This document shows positions 15,382 through 23,231 of a stretch of DNA of 64,000 bases, one piece after another (the stretch's first letter is position 1; each line of letters starts with the position of its first letter). The DNA comes from Streptomyces resistomycificus. GTDB lineage: Bacteria > Actinomycetota > Actinomycetes > Streptomycetales > Streptomycetaceae. A program made the position numbers and the translations under genes. The notes under the pieces were generated by a model that ran no database searches, was not told where the DNA came from, and saw only the letters and a program-made list of their open reading frames with translations. The DNA lies in assembly GCF_001514265.1 (NCBI RefSeq), contig NZ_KQ948999.1, positions 62,001 to 126,000 of the forward strand. Reading direction: 5' to 3'.

Positions 15382-16225
15382 CGCGCTCCGCCGCCTCGAC
15401 CACGTTGACGAGCAGCTGGGCCCGGGTCATCGGGCCCACGCCGCCCGGGTTCGGGGAGATCCACGCGGCCACCTCGGCGACGTCCGGGTGGACGTCGCCC
15501 ACGATCTTGCCCTCGGCGCTGCGCGAGACGCCGACGTCGAGGACGGCGGCGCCCGGCTTCACGTCCTCGGCGCGGATCAGGTGGGCGGAGCCGGCCGCGG
15601 CGACGATGATGTCCGCGCGCTTGAGGTGGGCCGACAGATCGCGCGTGCCGGTGTGGCACTGGGTCACGGTCGCGTTCTCGCTGCGCCGGGTGAGCATCAG
15701 GGGCATCGGGCGGCCGATGGTCACGCCGCGGCCGACGACCACCACCTCGGCGCCCTTGATCTCGACGCCGTACCGGCGCAGCAGGGTCAGGACGCCGTTC
15801 GGGGTGCAGGGCAGCGGGGCGGGCTCGTTGAGGACGAGGCGGCCGAGGTTCATCGGGTGCAGGCCGTCGGCGTCCTTGTCCGGGTCCATGAGCTCCAGGA
15901 TCCGGTTCTCGTCGATGCCCTTGGGCAGCGGCAGCTGGACGATGTAGCCGGTGCAGGCCGGGTCCTCGTTCAGTTCGCGGACGACCGCCTCGATCTCGTC
16001 CTGCGTGGCGGTGGCCGGCAGCTCGCGCTGGATGGAGGCGATGCCGACCTGCGCGCAGTCGCGGTGCTTGCCGGCCACGTACTTCTGGCTGCCAGGGTCC
16101 TCCCCTACGAGGATCGTGCCGAGGCCGGGCGTGACGCCCTTCTCCTTCAGCGCCGCCACGCGGGCGGTCAGGTCGGACTTGATCGCGGCTGCGGTGGCCT
16201 TGCCATCGAGAATCTGGGCGGTCAT
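15371..16225 (-). CDS. folD: Bifunctional methylene-tetrahydrofolate dehydrogenase/cyclohydrolase
   Basis: 284 residues, the normal length. It converts 5,10-methylene-THF to 10-formyl-THF in the cytoplasm, supplying purine synthesis (purN and purH lie 11 kb away). Motifs: LGTILVGEDPGSQKYVAGKH with the catalytic lysine, VQLPLPKGIDENRILELMDP, KDADGLHPMNLGRL, CTPNGVLTLL, the NADP loop VVVGRGVTIGRPMPLML, and C-terminal NPGGVGPMTRAQLL. ATG 16225 gives the family-standard MTAQILDGKATA start. It is first gene of a two-gene leftward operon with DUF3017. Confidence 0.97.
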   Translation of the reverse strand: MTAQILDGKATAAAIKSDLTARVAALKEKGVTPGLGTILVGEDPGSQKYVAGKHRDCAQVGIASIQRELPATATQDEIEAVVRELNEDPACTGYIVQLPLPKGIDENRILELMDPDKDADGLHPMNLGRLVLNEPAPLPCTPNGVLTLLRRYGVEIKGAEVVVVGRGVTIGRPMPLMLTRRSENATVTQCHTGTRDLSAHLKRADIIVAAAGSAHLIRAEDVKPGAAVLDVGVSRSAEGKIVGDVHPDVAEVAAWISPNPGGVGPMTRAQLLVNVVEAAERGVG

Positions 16226-16320
16226 ACCCCCATCCTCGCGGATGACCCGGTCCCGGTTCCAATCCGGGTCCCACCGGACAGCACGGCGCCCGTCCGCCCG
16301 TATCCCGCCATGATCAGCGA

Positions 16321-16338
16321 TGTTGCACTTGCACAACA
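16321..16338. promoter_or_regulatory. TTGCAC direct repeat within a TGTTG/CAACA dyad, folD-RDD divergent promoter region
   Basis: TTGCAC occurs back to back at 16323 and 16329, and TGTTG (16321-16325) is the inverted match of CAACA (16334-16338). It lies in the 264-bp interval between divergent folD and the RDD gene. Compact enough to be a binding site, but weakly supported. Confidence 0.3.
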
Positions 16339-16489
16339 CCTGCGGAATGCGGCTGGACAACAACTTGCCTCTCCTAGAAGCATGTCGGGCGCAGTGTCGC
16401 GGTTGATGTTCGGGGGGCAAACCGCTCAGATCGTGACGTTCCTCCGCGCAATCCGCATCGTCCCCAGTTGTGCAACGGAGGAACCCACC

Positions 16490-17188
16490 ATGAGTTTCGG
16501 CTCGCCCAACAACCCGTACGGTCAGCCGCAGAACCCTCAGCAGCCGCAGCAGCCCGGATACGGCTACCCCCAGCAGGGCCAGCAGCCCCCCGGCTACGGC
16601 TACCCGCAGGCGCCCCAGGGTGTCCCGCCGCAGCAGGGTTACGGCTATCCGCAGGCGCCGGGCTACCCCCAGCAGCCGGGTTACCCGGGCGGGTCCGGTC
16701 CCGCGGTCGCCTCGATGGGCCGTCGGCTGGGCGCCCGCCTGATCGACATGGTGATCCTCTCCGTCATCTACATCGGCTTCAGCTTCGCGGGCATCGCCGG
16801 CTCGATCGGCGCGGCCCAGGACTGTGACCCGAACGCGGCCGACTACGAGAGCTGCATCAACGACGCCAGCGGCAGCATCGCGGCCTCCATGGGCGCGGTG
16901 TTCGGCGCCCTGGCGATCGCGGGCCTGCTCTACGAGTGGCTGATGACCGGCCTGGCGGGCGCGACCCTCGGCAAGATGGCCGTCGGCATCCGCGTGGCGA
17001 AGGCCGACACCGGCCAGAAGCCCGGTCTGGGCTCCGCGTTCATCCGCTGGATCATCCCGGTCGTCGGCAGCTTCGCCTGCGGTATCGGTCAGCTGCTCGT
17101 GTACCTGTCCCCGTTCTGGGACAAGTCGGGCCGCCAGATGGGCTGGCACGACAAGGCGGCGAGCACGATGGTCGTCCACAAGCACTGA
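16490..17188 (+). CDS. RDD family membrane protein with Pro/Gln/Tyr/Gly-rich N-terminus
   Basis: 232 residues. Residues 1-75 are repeats of the PGYGYPQ type (about eight GY(G/P) units), a disordered cytoplasmic region. The RDD domain follows: MGRRLGARLIDMVILSVIYI with the conserved Arg-Asp pair in the first helix, then AMGAVFGALAIAGLLYEWL-type helices, GATLGKMAVGIRVAKADTG, and a last helix around IRWIIPVVGSFACGIGQLL. RDD proteins are membrane proteins of mixed roles, some transporter-like. The substrate here is unknown. GGAGGAAC precedes ATG 16490. It is monocistronic, followed by a strong terminator. Confidence 0.88.
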   Translation: MSFGSPNNPYGQPQNPQQPQQPGYGYPQQGQQPPGYGYPQAPQGVPPQQGYGYPQAPGYPQQPGYPGGSGPAVASMGRRLGARLIDMVILSVIYIGFSFAGIAGSIGAAQDCDPNAADYESCINDASGSIAASMGAVFGALAIAGLLYEWLMTGLAGATLGKMAVGIRVAKADTGQKPGLGSAFIRWIIPVVGSFACGIGQLLVYLSPFWDKSGRQMGWHDKAASTMVVHKH

Positions 17189-17219
17189 CGCGCGACGAAG
17201 CGTTTGCGCCATTCACCGC

Positions 17220-17261
17220 CCCGGGCCGTGTCTCACCCGTCAGAGGGGGACACGGCCCGGG
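17220..17261. terminator. Terminator after the RDD gene
   Basis: Arms CCCGGGCCGTGTC (17220-17232) and GACACGGCCCGGG (17249-17261) pair perfectly over 13 bp with a 16-nt loop, 31 bp after the RDD stop. It insulates the kinase island that follows. Confidence 0.85.
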
Positions 17262-17312
17262 TGCGTCGCCCTACTCTGACCCCTGTAGCCGTCAGGCACG
17301 GGGAGACGCACC

Positions 17313-17606
17313 TTGTACAGCATCATCGTGGTACCTCCGCCGACCACGGAGGACGAGCGAACCCGCACACAGTCGAGACCCCCTAGAGGCAGAGGCAGAG
17401 GCCGGTCCGAGGTCTCGCGGATCGCGCCGCCCTCCGCGGGTGACCCGCTGCCGACCGAGGCGCGGGCGCCGCGCCACGCCCCTCTGCACGCCGGGCCCCG
17501 CAACGGCGAGAAGGAGGCCCCGGTGTCCCTTGCCGCGCGTCTCGCCCCGGTCCGTCAGGGCGACCCGGTCGCCCTGACGGCAGCGGCCGCCCGGGGCACG
17601 CGATGA
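17313..17606 (+). CDS. Small basic protein sharing its first residues with the FHA-like partner gene
   Basis: 97 residues from TTG 17313, with GGGGAGA upstream. The first seven residues, MYSIIVV, almost repeat MHSIIVV, the start of the FHA-like protein at 19319. The rest is Arg/Pro-rich and carries no recognisable FHA domain. The stop overlaps the kinase ATG at 17603 (ATGA), exactly as the FHA gene overlaps the second kinase. It may be a decayed or minimised copy of the FHA partner kept for translational coupling. It could also be non-functional. Confidence 0.5.
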   Translation: MYSIIVVPPPTTEDERTRTQSRPPRGRGRGRSEVSRIAPPSAGDPLPTEARAPRHAPLHAGPRNGEKEAPVSLAARLAPVRQGDPVALTAAAARGTR

Positions 17607-19189
17607 CCGAGCCCTACGCGGTGACGGTGCCGCGGGGGTACCGGGTCGGCGTGTGGGAGGTGCGCGAGCCGATCGCGACGGGGGCGTTCGGAAGCGTGTA
17701 CGAGGCTCGGCGCACGGGCGGTCCGGGGGGCCCGGAGGAGTTGCCGCGCACGGTCGCTTTGAAGTTCCTGCCCACCGGCACGGGCACCCCCCGCCAGCTG
17801 ACTCACCTTCGGGAACTGATCGACCGGGAAGTCGAGTTGCACCGCAGGCTGCGCCGTCCCCGGCTGATCCGGATGTACGACACGCTCACCGTCGACGACC
17901 CCGGGCACCCGCATCTCGACGGCGCCACCGTCCTCGTACTGGAGAAGGCGGAACGCTCCCTGTCCGCGCTGCTCGGCGCCACACCCCGCCCGGCCGACGG
18001 GCCCGCGCTGCTGGCGCAGATCTGCGAGGGGCTGGCCCAGCTGCACGGGGCGGGCTGGGTGCACGGGGACCTGAAACCCGCCAACGTCCTCCTGATGGAG
18101 GACGGTTCGGCCCGGCTCGCCGACTTCAACATGGCCGCGGAGCTGGAGGGCACCCACGCCTACACGCCGGCGTTCTCCACCCCTGACTACACCCCGCCGG
18201 AACTCCTGTGGTCGGAGATCGGCGAACGCGGCCGCCGGATCCGCCCGTCGGCCGACGTGTGGGCGTTCGGCGTGCTGGCGCACCTGCTGCTGACCGACTC
18301 CTTCCCGCTGCCCGGCGGCACCCCGACGGCCCGTCGCGACGCGGCCGCCGCCTACGCCCGGGGCACCGACGAGCTGCGCCTGTCGCCCGAACTGCCGGAC
18401 AGCTGGCGGGAGATCGTGCGGGAGTGTCTGACCCGCACCCACGCGGACCGCATCGACACCCGGACCCTGCTGCGGCGGGTGGCGGCAGCGGCGGGCACGA
18501 CCCGGCCGGCCCGGCTGCCCCTGCCGTCCACGTGGCGCGGCCGCCGCCGCTCGCGCACCCGGCTGGCCCTGCTGGTGTCGTCCGCCGCCGTCCTCACCTC
18601 GGCACTCGGGTACGGCATCAGCACCCGGATGACGGACGAGACGGCGTCAGGCGACGGCGGCAGCGGGACCGGCACCGGGGGCACGAACATCGCCGCCGCC
18701 TCGTACGGGGCGAGCGAACTGCGGACCGACCGGGGCGTCCCGCCCGCCTACCGCCTGCTCATCGTCGAGTCGGCCGACGACTGCGACCAGGGCGACGTCT
18801 CCGCCTCCCTGATCGCCGCCATGCTGAAGGTCGAGAGCGACTTCGACCCGACCCTCTCCGACCCCGAGAACGACGAGTACGGCATCGCCCGCTGGACCCC
18901 GAAGGTGCTGCGCTGGTGGATGCACGAGGACGGCACCCCCGGCGAGACCGTGCCCGAACCGCCCTTCCCGCCCGCCGAGTCCATCCCCGCGATGGCCCGC
19001 TACCTCTGCTGGATCGCCCCGCGCCTGGACACCGAGCTGCCGGGCGACCGCCGGGTACTGATCGCGGCCGCGTACCGGACGTCGTACGACACGGTGAACG
19101 ACGCGGCCGGCGTCCCCCCGGAGTACCGGACGTACGCCGCCCGCGTCGCCCACTACCTCAAGGAGTACACGCCCCCGGGCAAGAGGTGA
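17603..19189 (+). CDS. Transmembrane Ser/Thr protein kinase with extracellular lysozyme/transglycosylase-like domain
   Basis: 528 residues. Kinase domain about 15-295: glycine loop ATGAFGSVYEARR, Lys54 in VALKFLPTG, catalytic loop HGDLKPANVLL (Asp156, Asn161), metal motif DFN (174-176), YTPPELLW, and ADVWAFGVL. It lacks the HRD arginine and has DFN for DFG. One transmembrane helix follows at about 320-340 (LALLVSSAAVLTSALGYGIS). The extracellular part (about 385-528) reads SLIAAMLKVESDFDPTLSDP ... YGIARWTPKVLRWW ... PAMARYLCWIAPRL ... LIAAAYRTSYDTVNDAAGVP, like SLT/goose-lysozyme transglycosylases with Glu411 at the catalytic position. Likely a wall-sensing or wall-cutting receptor kinase. 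Activity of the outer domain is inferred only. Confidence 0.88.
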   Translation: MTEPYAVTVPRGYRVGVWEVREPIATGAFGSVYEARRTGGPGGPEELPRTVALKFLPTGTGTPRQLTHLRELIDREVELHRRLRRPRLIRMYDTLTVDDPGHPHLDGATVLVLEKAERSLSALLGATPRPADGPALLAQICEGLAQLHGAGWVHGDLKPANVLLMEDGSARLADFNMAAELEGTHAYTPAFSTPDYTPPELLWSEIGERGRRIRPSADVWAFGVLAHLLLTDSFPLPGGTPTARRDAAAAYARGTDELRLSPELPDSWREIVRECLTRTHADRIDTRTLLRRVAAAAGTTRPARLPLPSTWRGRRRSRTRLALLVSSAAVLTSALGYGISTRMTDETASGDGGSGTGTGGTNIAAASYGASELRTDRGVPPAYRLLIVESADDCDQGDVSASLIAAMLKVESDFDPTLSDPENDEYGIARWTPKVLRWWMHEDGTPGETVPEPPFPPAESIPAMARYLCWIAPRLDTELPGDRRVLIAAAYRTSYDTVNDAAGVPPEYRTYAARVAHYLKEYTPPGKR

Positions 19190-19318
19190 CCCCCGGGCCT
19201 TTATCACTCAGTTCCTGCACGTTCGCACCCGACACGCCATCTTTGCGTGCTCTTGGGGCACCTGTGCGCTTCCTTCCTACCCTGGCGCCAGTTCCTTCCC
19301 GGGGGAAAGGAAGTAGCC

Positions 19319-20062
19319 ATGCACAGCATCATTGTCGTGCCCATGCACGGCACGTGTCCGGACGATCACATTCACCTGGAGCCGGGCGATTCCCTGCCGT
19401 TCGGCCGTACGGCCCGACCGCACGGCCCGCACCTGACCATCCCGCACGAGGGCGTCTCCCGTGAGGCCGGGGAGATCACGACCGCGGGCGCCTACTGGAG
19501 GATCAGCAATCTGAGCAGCGCGCAGACGTACGTGGTCGAGAACCCTGAGGGCGCGGGCGAGCACATCAAGGTCGCGCCGGGTCGGCTCGACGCCCCGGTG
19601 CCCTTCGAGTTCGCCCGCGTGGTCCTGCCCGCCGGAAGCGAGCTGCTCAGTTTCGACGTCTGGGCCCCGCGCCACGACTTCCTGGACAGCACCGGCCCGA
19701 GGGACGGCGCGCCCACCGCGTGCGCCTTCCCGCTGGACCGCGGCAAGCGGTACTTCCACGTCCTGGTCGCCCTGTGCGCCGCGCGTCTGCGCGGCGAGCC
19801 GCACGCCCCGCTGCCCACCGCCGAAGAGCTGATCGATCAACTGCGACCGCTGTGGCCGGCGGTCTCCCGTACGGCGGTGGCGTGGAACATCGACTACCTC
19901 GCAGTGAAGCTGCGCCTCAAACCGGCTCCGGACACGGTGCCGGGCGGCGGCCCCCGCCTCAACGGCAAGAAGGAGCGCCTGGTCTCCCTGGCACTGCGCT
20001 TCGATCTCGTACGGGAGACCGACCTGGCCCTGCTGAGCGGGCGCGGGGGTGCTGCCCGATGA
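19319..20062 (+). CDS. FHA-like domain protein partnered with the Ser/Thr kinases
   Basis: 247 residues from ATG 19319 (GGAAAGGAAG upstream). The N-terminal 100 residues resemble a forkhead-associated domain: DSLPFGRTARPHGPHLTIPH with an R-x(n)-H pattern, EGVSREAGEITTAGAYWRIS, NLSSAQTYVVENPEG. The C-terminus is helical (YFHVLVALCAARLRGEP ... TAVAWNIDYLAVKLRLKPAP) and looks like a winged-helix/HTH (VSRTAVAWNIDYLAVKLRL, then the basic KKERLVSLALRF). A phosphothreonine reader next to kinases fits a substrate or effector that carries the signal, possibly to DNA. The stop overlaps the following kinase start, giving strong coupling. Confidence 0.7.
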   Translation: MHSIIVVPMHGTCPDDHIHLEPGDSLPFGRTARPHGPHLTIPHEGVSREAGEITTAGAYWRISNLSSAQTYVVENPEGAGEHIKVAPGRLDAPVPFEFARVVLPAGSELLSFDVWAPRHDFLDSTGPRDGAPTACAFPLDRGKRYFHVLVALCAARLRGEPHAPLPTAEELIDQLRPLWPAVSRTAVAWNIDYLAVKLRLKPAPDTVPGGGPRLNGKKERLVSLALRFDLVRETDLALLSGRGGAAR

Positions 20063-21453
20063 GCGCCACCTCGTCGCCGCACACCGTGCAGGTCCCGCGG
20101 GGTTACCGCGTCGGTGCCTGGGAGGTGCGCGAACCCATCGCGTCCGGGGCCTTCGGCAGCGTGTACGCCGCCCGGTGCGCCGAGCCCGCCGAGGGCCTGC
20201 CGGCCGAGGCCGCGCTGAAGTTCCTGCCCACGGGCACCCGGACTCCACGCCAGCTGCACCACCTGCGGGAACTCACCGAGCGGGAGACCGAGTTGCTGCG
20301 CAGGCTGCAGCGCCCGCGCCTGGTCCGCATGTACGAGACCCTGACCGTGGACGACCCCGCCCACCCCGGCCTCGACGGCGCCACCGTCCTCGTTCTGGAA
20401 CGTGCCGAGGGCTCCCTCGACCAACTGCTCGACCAGGTGCCGACCCGGTCGCGGGGGCGTGGCGACGCCCCGGCCGACCGTGCCGTCGCCGTCCCCGGAG
20501 GGCCCTCCCTGGTCGCCCAGATCTGCGAGGGAGTGGCCCACCTGCACCACGCCGGCTGGGTCCACGGTGACCTCAAGCCCGCCAACGTGCTGCTGATGGC
20601 GGACGGTTCGGTCCGGCTCGCCGACTTCAACCTGGCCGCCGAGCTGAACGGCACCCACGCCTACTCCCCCGCGTTCACGACCGCCGACTACACCCCGCCC
20701 GAACTCCTGTGGGCCGAGGTGGGGGAACGCGGCCACGTCACCCGTCCGACGGCCGACATCTGGGCCTTCGGCATCATCACCCACCTGGTCCTGACCGGCA
20801 GCCTGCCCTTCCCCGGGGCGAACCCGGTCGCCCGCCGGGAAGCGGTCCAGCGCTACGCCAAGGGCCGTGAGGAGCTCCGCCTCTCACCGGAACTCCCCGA
20901 CGCCTGGCGGCAGATCGTCATCGACTGCCTCGCCCCCACCCACACCGACCGGGCCCCGCACTCCGCGCAGGCCCTGCTCCGCCGGGTCGAGGCCGCGGCA
21001 GGGGCCGCCCGTTCCCCGCGGCTGCCCCGGCTGAAGCCGAGGCGCGGGCCGCACCCAGCCGTCCTCGGCGCGCTCGCGGCGGTCACGGTGCTGTCGCTGG
21101 CCACCGCCGGCCTTTTCGCCCTGCGCGAGCCGGCGGCACAGGGGTACGCGCGCTGCGACCAGGGCGACGTCTGCTTCTTCACGGAGCCGGACGGACAGGG
21201 CGAGATGTGCGCCTGGTACGAGTACGACGACGACTGGATCGGCGGCATCGTCACCTGCGACTGGGCGAAGACCACCAGGCCGAGGTCGGCCTTCAACAAC
21301 GGCTACACCGGGGATCCGCACGCCGACGTCGAACTCTTCCGCGAGGCGAACAGGAAGAAGCCGTTCGGCTGCCTCCAGGAACTCCAGAAGATCAATTTCC
21401 CCGACCCCGGTGGCCTGGTGATCCGTTCCCACGAGTGGGTGTCAACCTGCTGA
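20059..21453 (+). CDS. Transmembrane Ser/Thr protein kinase with extracellular six-cysteine I36-like domain
   Basis: 464 residues. Kinase domain about 16-312 with loop ASGAFGSVYAAR, Lys54, catalytic HGDLKPANVLLM (Asp171), DFN (189-191), YTPPELLWAE and ADIWAFGII. It is closely paralogous to the 17603 kinase, again without the HRD Arg and with DFN. A loop insertion at 126-148 is the main difference. Transmembrane helix about 334-354 (AVLGALAAVTVLSLATAGLF). The extracellular 105 residues contain six cysteines (366, 372, 384, 400, 438, 464) and CDQGDVCFFTEPDGQGEMCA, the pattern of peptidase-inhibitor family I36/crystallin-like modules. Start ATG 20059 overlaps the FHA stop (ATGA). Confidence 0.88.
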   Translation: MSATSSPHTVQVPRGYRVGAWEVREPIASGAFGSVYAARCAEPAEGLPAEAALKFLPTGTRTPRQLHHLRELTERETELLRRLQRPRLVRMYETLTVDDPAHPGLDGATVLVLERAEGSLDQLLDQVPTRSRGRGDAPADRAVAVPGGPSLVAQICEGVAHLHHAGWVHGDLKPANVLLMADGSVRLADFNLAAELNGTHAYSPAFTTADYTPPELLWAEVGERGHVTRPTADIWAFGIITHLVLTGSLPFPGANPVARREAVQRYAKGREELRLSPELPDAWRQIVIDCLAPTHTDRAPHSAQALLRRVEAAAGAARSPRLPRLKPRRGPHPAVLGALAAVTVLSLATAGLFALREPAAQGYARCDQGDVCFFTEPDGQGEMCAWYEYDDDWIGGIVTCDWAKTTRPRSAFNNGYTGDPHADVELFREANRKKPFGCLQELQKINFPDPGGLVIRSHEWVSTC

Positions 21454-21563
21454 ACCCTGCAACTTTCGAGGTACCGCCTTCGCGGCCGCCACCGGATGCT
21501 CGACCTGTCCGCAACGAGAAGCGGCTCGAGAAACGACATCGGAACGACAACGGGGAGACACGG

Positions 21564-22184
21564 ATGAGGACAACAGACATGGCCCGCCGCCGCAGGACGG
21601 CCGTGGCACTCGCGGCCGGCGCGCTCGCGCTCTCCTTCGGCCTCGAGTCCGCCGGCACGGCCACGGCGGCACCGACGCCCACCCCGGCGGCCGACGTGGT
21701 CGCGGCGGCGGCCAAGCCCCGGTTCCAGATGCCGTTCGCCTGCAACACCCACTGGCGGCTCGACACCTACGACAGCGGCCACAACCCGGCCCTGGACATC
21801 GTGGTGAAGGGCAACACGGGGTCCTCGGGCAAGGCGGTGTACCCCGGCTACAAGGGCAAGGTCGCCCGCACCTTCTGGGACCGGGGCGCCGGCAACGTCA
21901 TCGTCGTCAACCACGGCGGCGGCTGGTACACCGCGTACTACCACCTCAAGGACAAGCACGACAAGTACGTCCAGAAGGGCGACAGCGTCACCGCGAAGAC
22001 GAGGATCGGCCGCATCGGCGCGACCGGCAGCAACGGCGGAGGCTGGGCGCACCTGCACTACGAGCAGCGCTACAAGACGAGTGGCGTCCCGACGGAGGCC
22101 AACCGCCAGCCCGTGCACTTCAACGGCAAGAAGTACACGGGGACGGGCAACACGTGGAAGGACGTCACCAGCAAGAACTGCTAG
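21564..22184 (+). CDS. Secreted M23 (LytM-like) metallopeptidase
   Basis: 206 residues. Signal peptide: MRTTDMARRRRTAVALAAGA, hydrophobic core to about 40, then TATAAPTPTPAAD. The M23 zinc ligands are visible: H-x(4)-D in GHNPALDIVV and the HxH in GGWAHLHYEQR, with connecting strands AVYPGYKGKVARTFWD, GNVIVVNHGGGWYTAYYHLK and VQKGDSVTAKTRIGRIGATG. It should cut peptide cross-links of peptidoglycan or another extracellular peptide. GGGGAGA precedes ATG 21564. It lies 110 bp after the I36-kinase gene on the same strand and ends at a perfect terminator, so cotranscription with the kinase is plausible. Confidence 0.88.
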   Translation: MRTTDMARRRRTAVALAAGALALSFGLESAGTATAAPTPTPAADVVAAAAKPRFQMPFACNTHWRLDTYDSGHNPALDIVVKGNTGSSGKAVYPGYKGKVARTFWDRGAGNVIVVNHGGGWYTAYYHLKDKHDKYVQKGDSVTAKTRIGRIGATGSNGGGWAHLHYEQRYKTSGVPTEANRQPVHFNGKKYTGTGNTWKDVTSKNC

Positions 22185-22210
22185 GACGTCCAAAGAGAGC
22201 CGAGGAACAC

Positions 22211-22245
22211 GGCCCAGCCCTGGTGGGGACCACCAGGGCTGGGCC
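22211..22245. terminator. Terminator after the M23 gene
   Basis: A perfect 15-bp stem: GGCCCAGCCCTGGTG (22211-22225) with CACCAGGGCTGGGCC (22231-22245) and a 5-nt loop, followed by TTCG. It is 27 bp after the stop. The remaining 22246-22471 holds only the next promoter region. Confidence 0.9.
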
Positions 22246-22471
22246 TTCGGCGTTCCCGGAGTCACGGACGGGGACGGCACCGGGGACGTCGTGGGCGACC
22301 TCGACGCGGTCGCCCGGCGCCGGGGCGTCGATCCGGCCCCGGTGGCAGGGCCGTGTGGCGCGAACTCCCGGTCGACCCTGAAACATTGCAGGTACTGCTC
22401 CGCTGCCACGACCGCCAGTGTGATGCATGCGCCGCCACGGGGGATGGCGCTTCGACCACACAAGGAGTGAC

Positions 22472-23041
22472 ATGCGCTCAGCACGCTTGATGACCGCTGC
22501 GATCGCGACGGCCACCCTGGGGGTACTCGTCTCGACAGGAGCAGCACAGGCCCAGCCGTCCGCCGGCCACGGGCTTCTGGCCTCGTACCAGGGCAAGACC
22601 ATCGACCTGTCCAAGGACTGGCAGGGCGCCCACACCTGCGCGGTCTTCACGCAGGACGACATCCGCTGCTACAGCAGCGCGGCGGCCGGTGAGAAGGCGT
22701 CCGGCTACCAGCGGTCCGCCGACACGGTGGCGCTCGCCGCCGCCGAGGTGGGCGCCGCCGCCGTACCCGCCTGCGCGAACGACTGGCTGTGCCTGTACCA
22801 GTACAAGAAGGGCGAGGGCAAGCGCCTCATCTTCAAGGACGAGCACTGGCAGAACCTCGATGACTACGGCTTCGACAACAAGACGTCGTCGTGGCGGAAC
22901 AGGCAGGGGTCCGGGGACACCGGGAAGCTGGCCCAGTACGAGAACGGCAGCTCCAGCGGCTGGAACATCAAGCTCAGCGCGAAGGGCTACGTGAGCGACA
23001 TGGGCTCCAAGGACAACCAGGCCAGCTCGGTGCACGGCTGA
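22472..23041 (+). CDS. Secreted peptidase inhibitor family I36-like protein
   Basis: 189 residues with a signal peptide (MRSARLMTAAIATATLGVLV, probable cleavage after GAAQA near residue 28). The C-terminal half, ACANDWLCLYQYKKGEGKRL ... FDNKTSSWRN, is the I36/SMI-like module: W-x-CLY start, a Gly-rich turn, and N-(D/K)-x-(A/T)SS(W/V) repeats. An N-terminal half with two more cysteines (AHTCAVFTQDDIRCY) is less clear. Family members inhibit extracellular metalloproteases. Location next to an M23 peptidase and an I36-bearing kinase suggests one regulatory set. AAGGAGTGAC precedes ATG 22472. Confidence 0.8.
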   Translation: MRSARLMTAAIATATLGVLVSTGAAQAQPSAGHGLLASYQGKTIDLSKDWQGAHTCAVFTQDDIRCYSSAAAGEKASGYQRSADTVALAAAEVGAAAVPACANDWLCLYQYKKGEGKRLIFKDEHWQNLDDYGFDNKTSSWRNRQGSGDTGKLAQYENGSSSGWNIKLSAKGYVSDMGSKDNQASSVHG

Positions 23042-23065
23042 CCGCACCAGTACACAAGTGACCTA

Positions 23066-23091
23066 CGGCCCGCCGGTTCTCCGGCGGGCCG
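23066..23091. terminator. Terminator after the I36 gene
   Basis: CGGCCCGCCGG (23066-23076) and CCGGCGGGCCG (23081-23091) pair perfectly over 11 bp with a TTCT loop, and a TTCGTTCG tail follows. It lies 25 bp after the stop. Confidence 0.9.
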
Positions 23092-23231
23092 TTCGTTCGG
23101 TGGCGACCGTGGCCGACCGGTGCGCCGGGGTTCTGGTCACTCCCGCCACTCCTGCCCCGGGAACGGTAGCCTTCCGTCAAACTGGCGTGACGCGAGCGTT
23201 CGTTGCGAGACCGCAGCACATCGGGGGGCCC

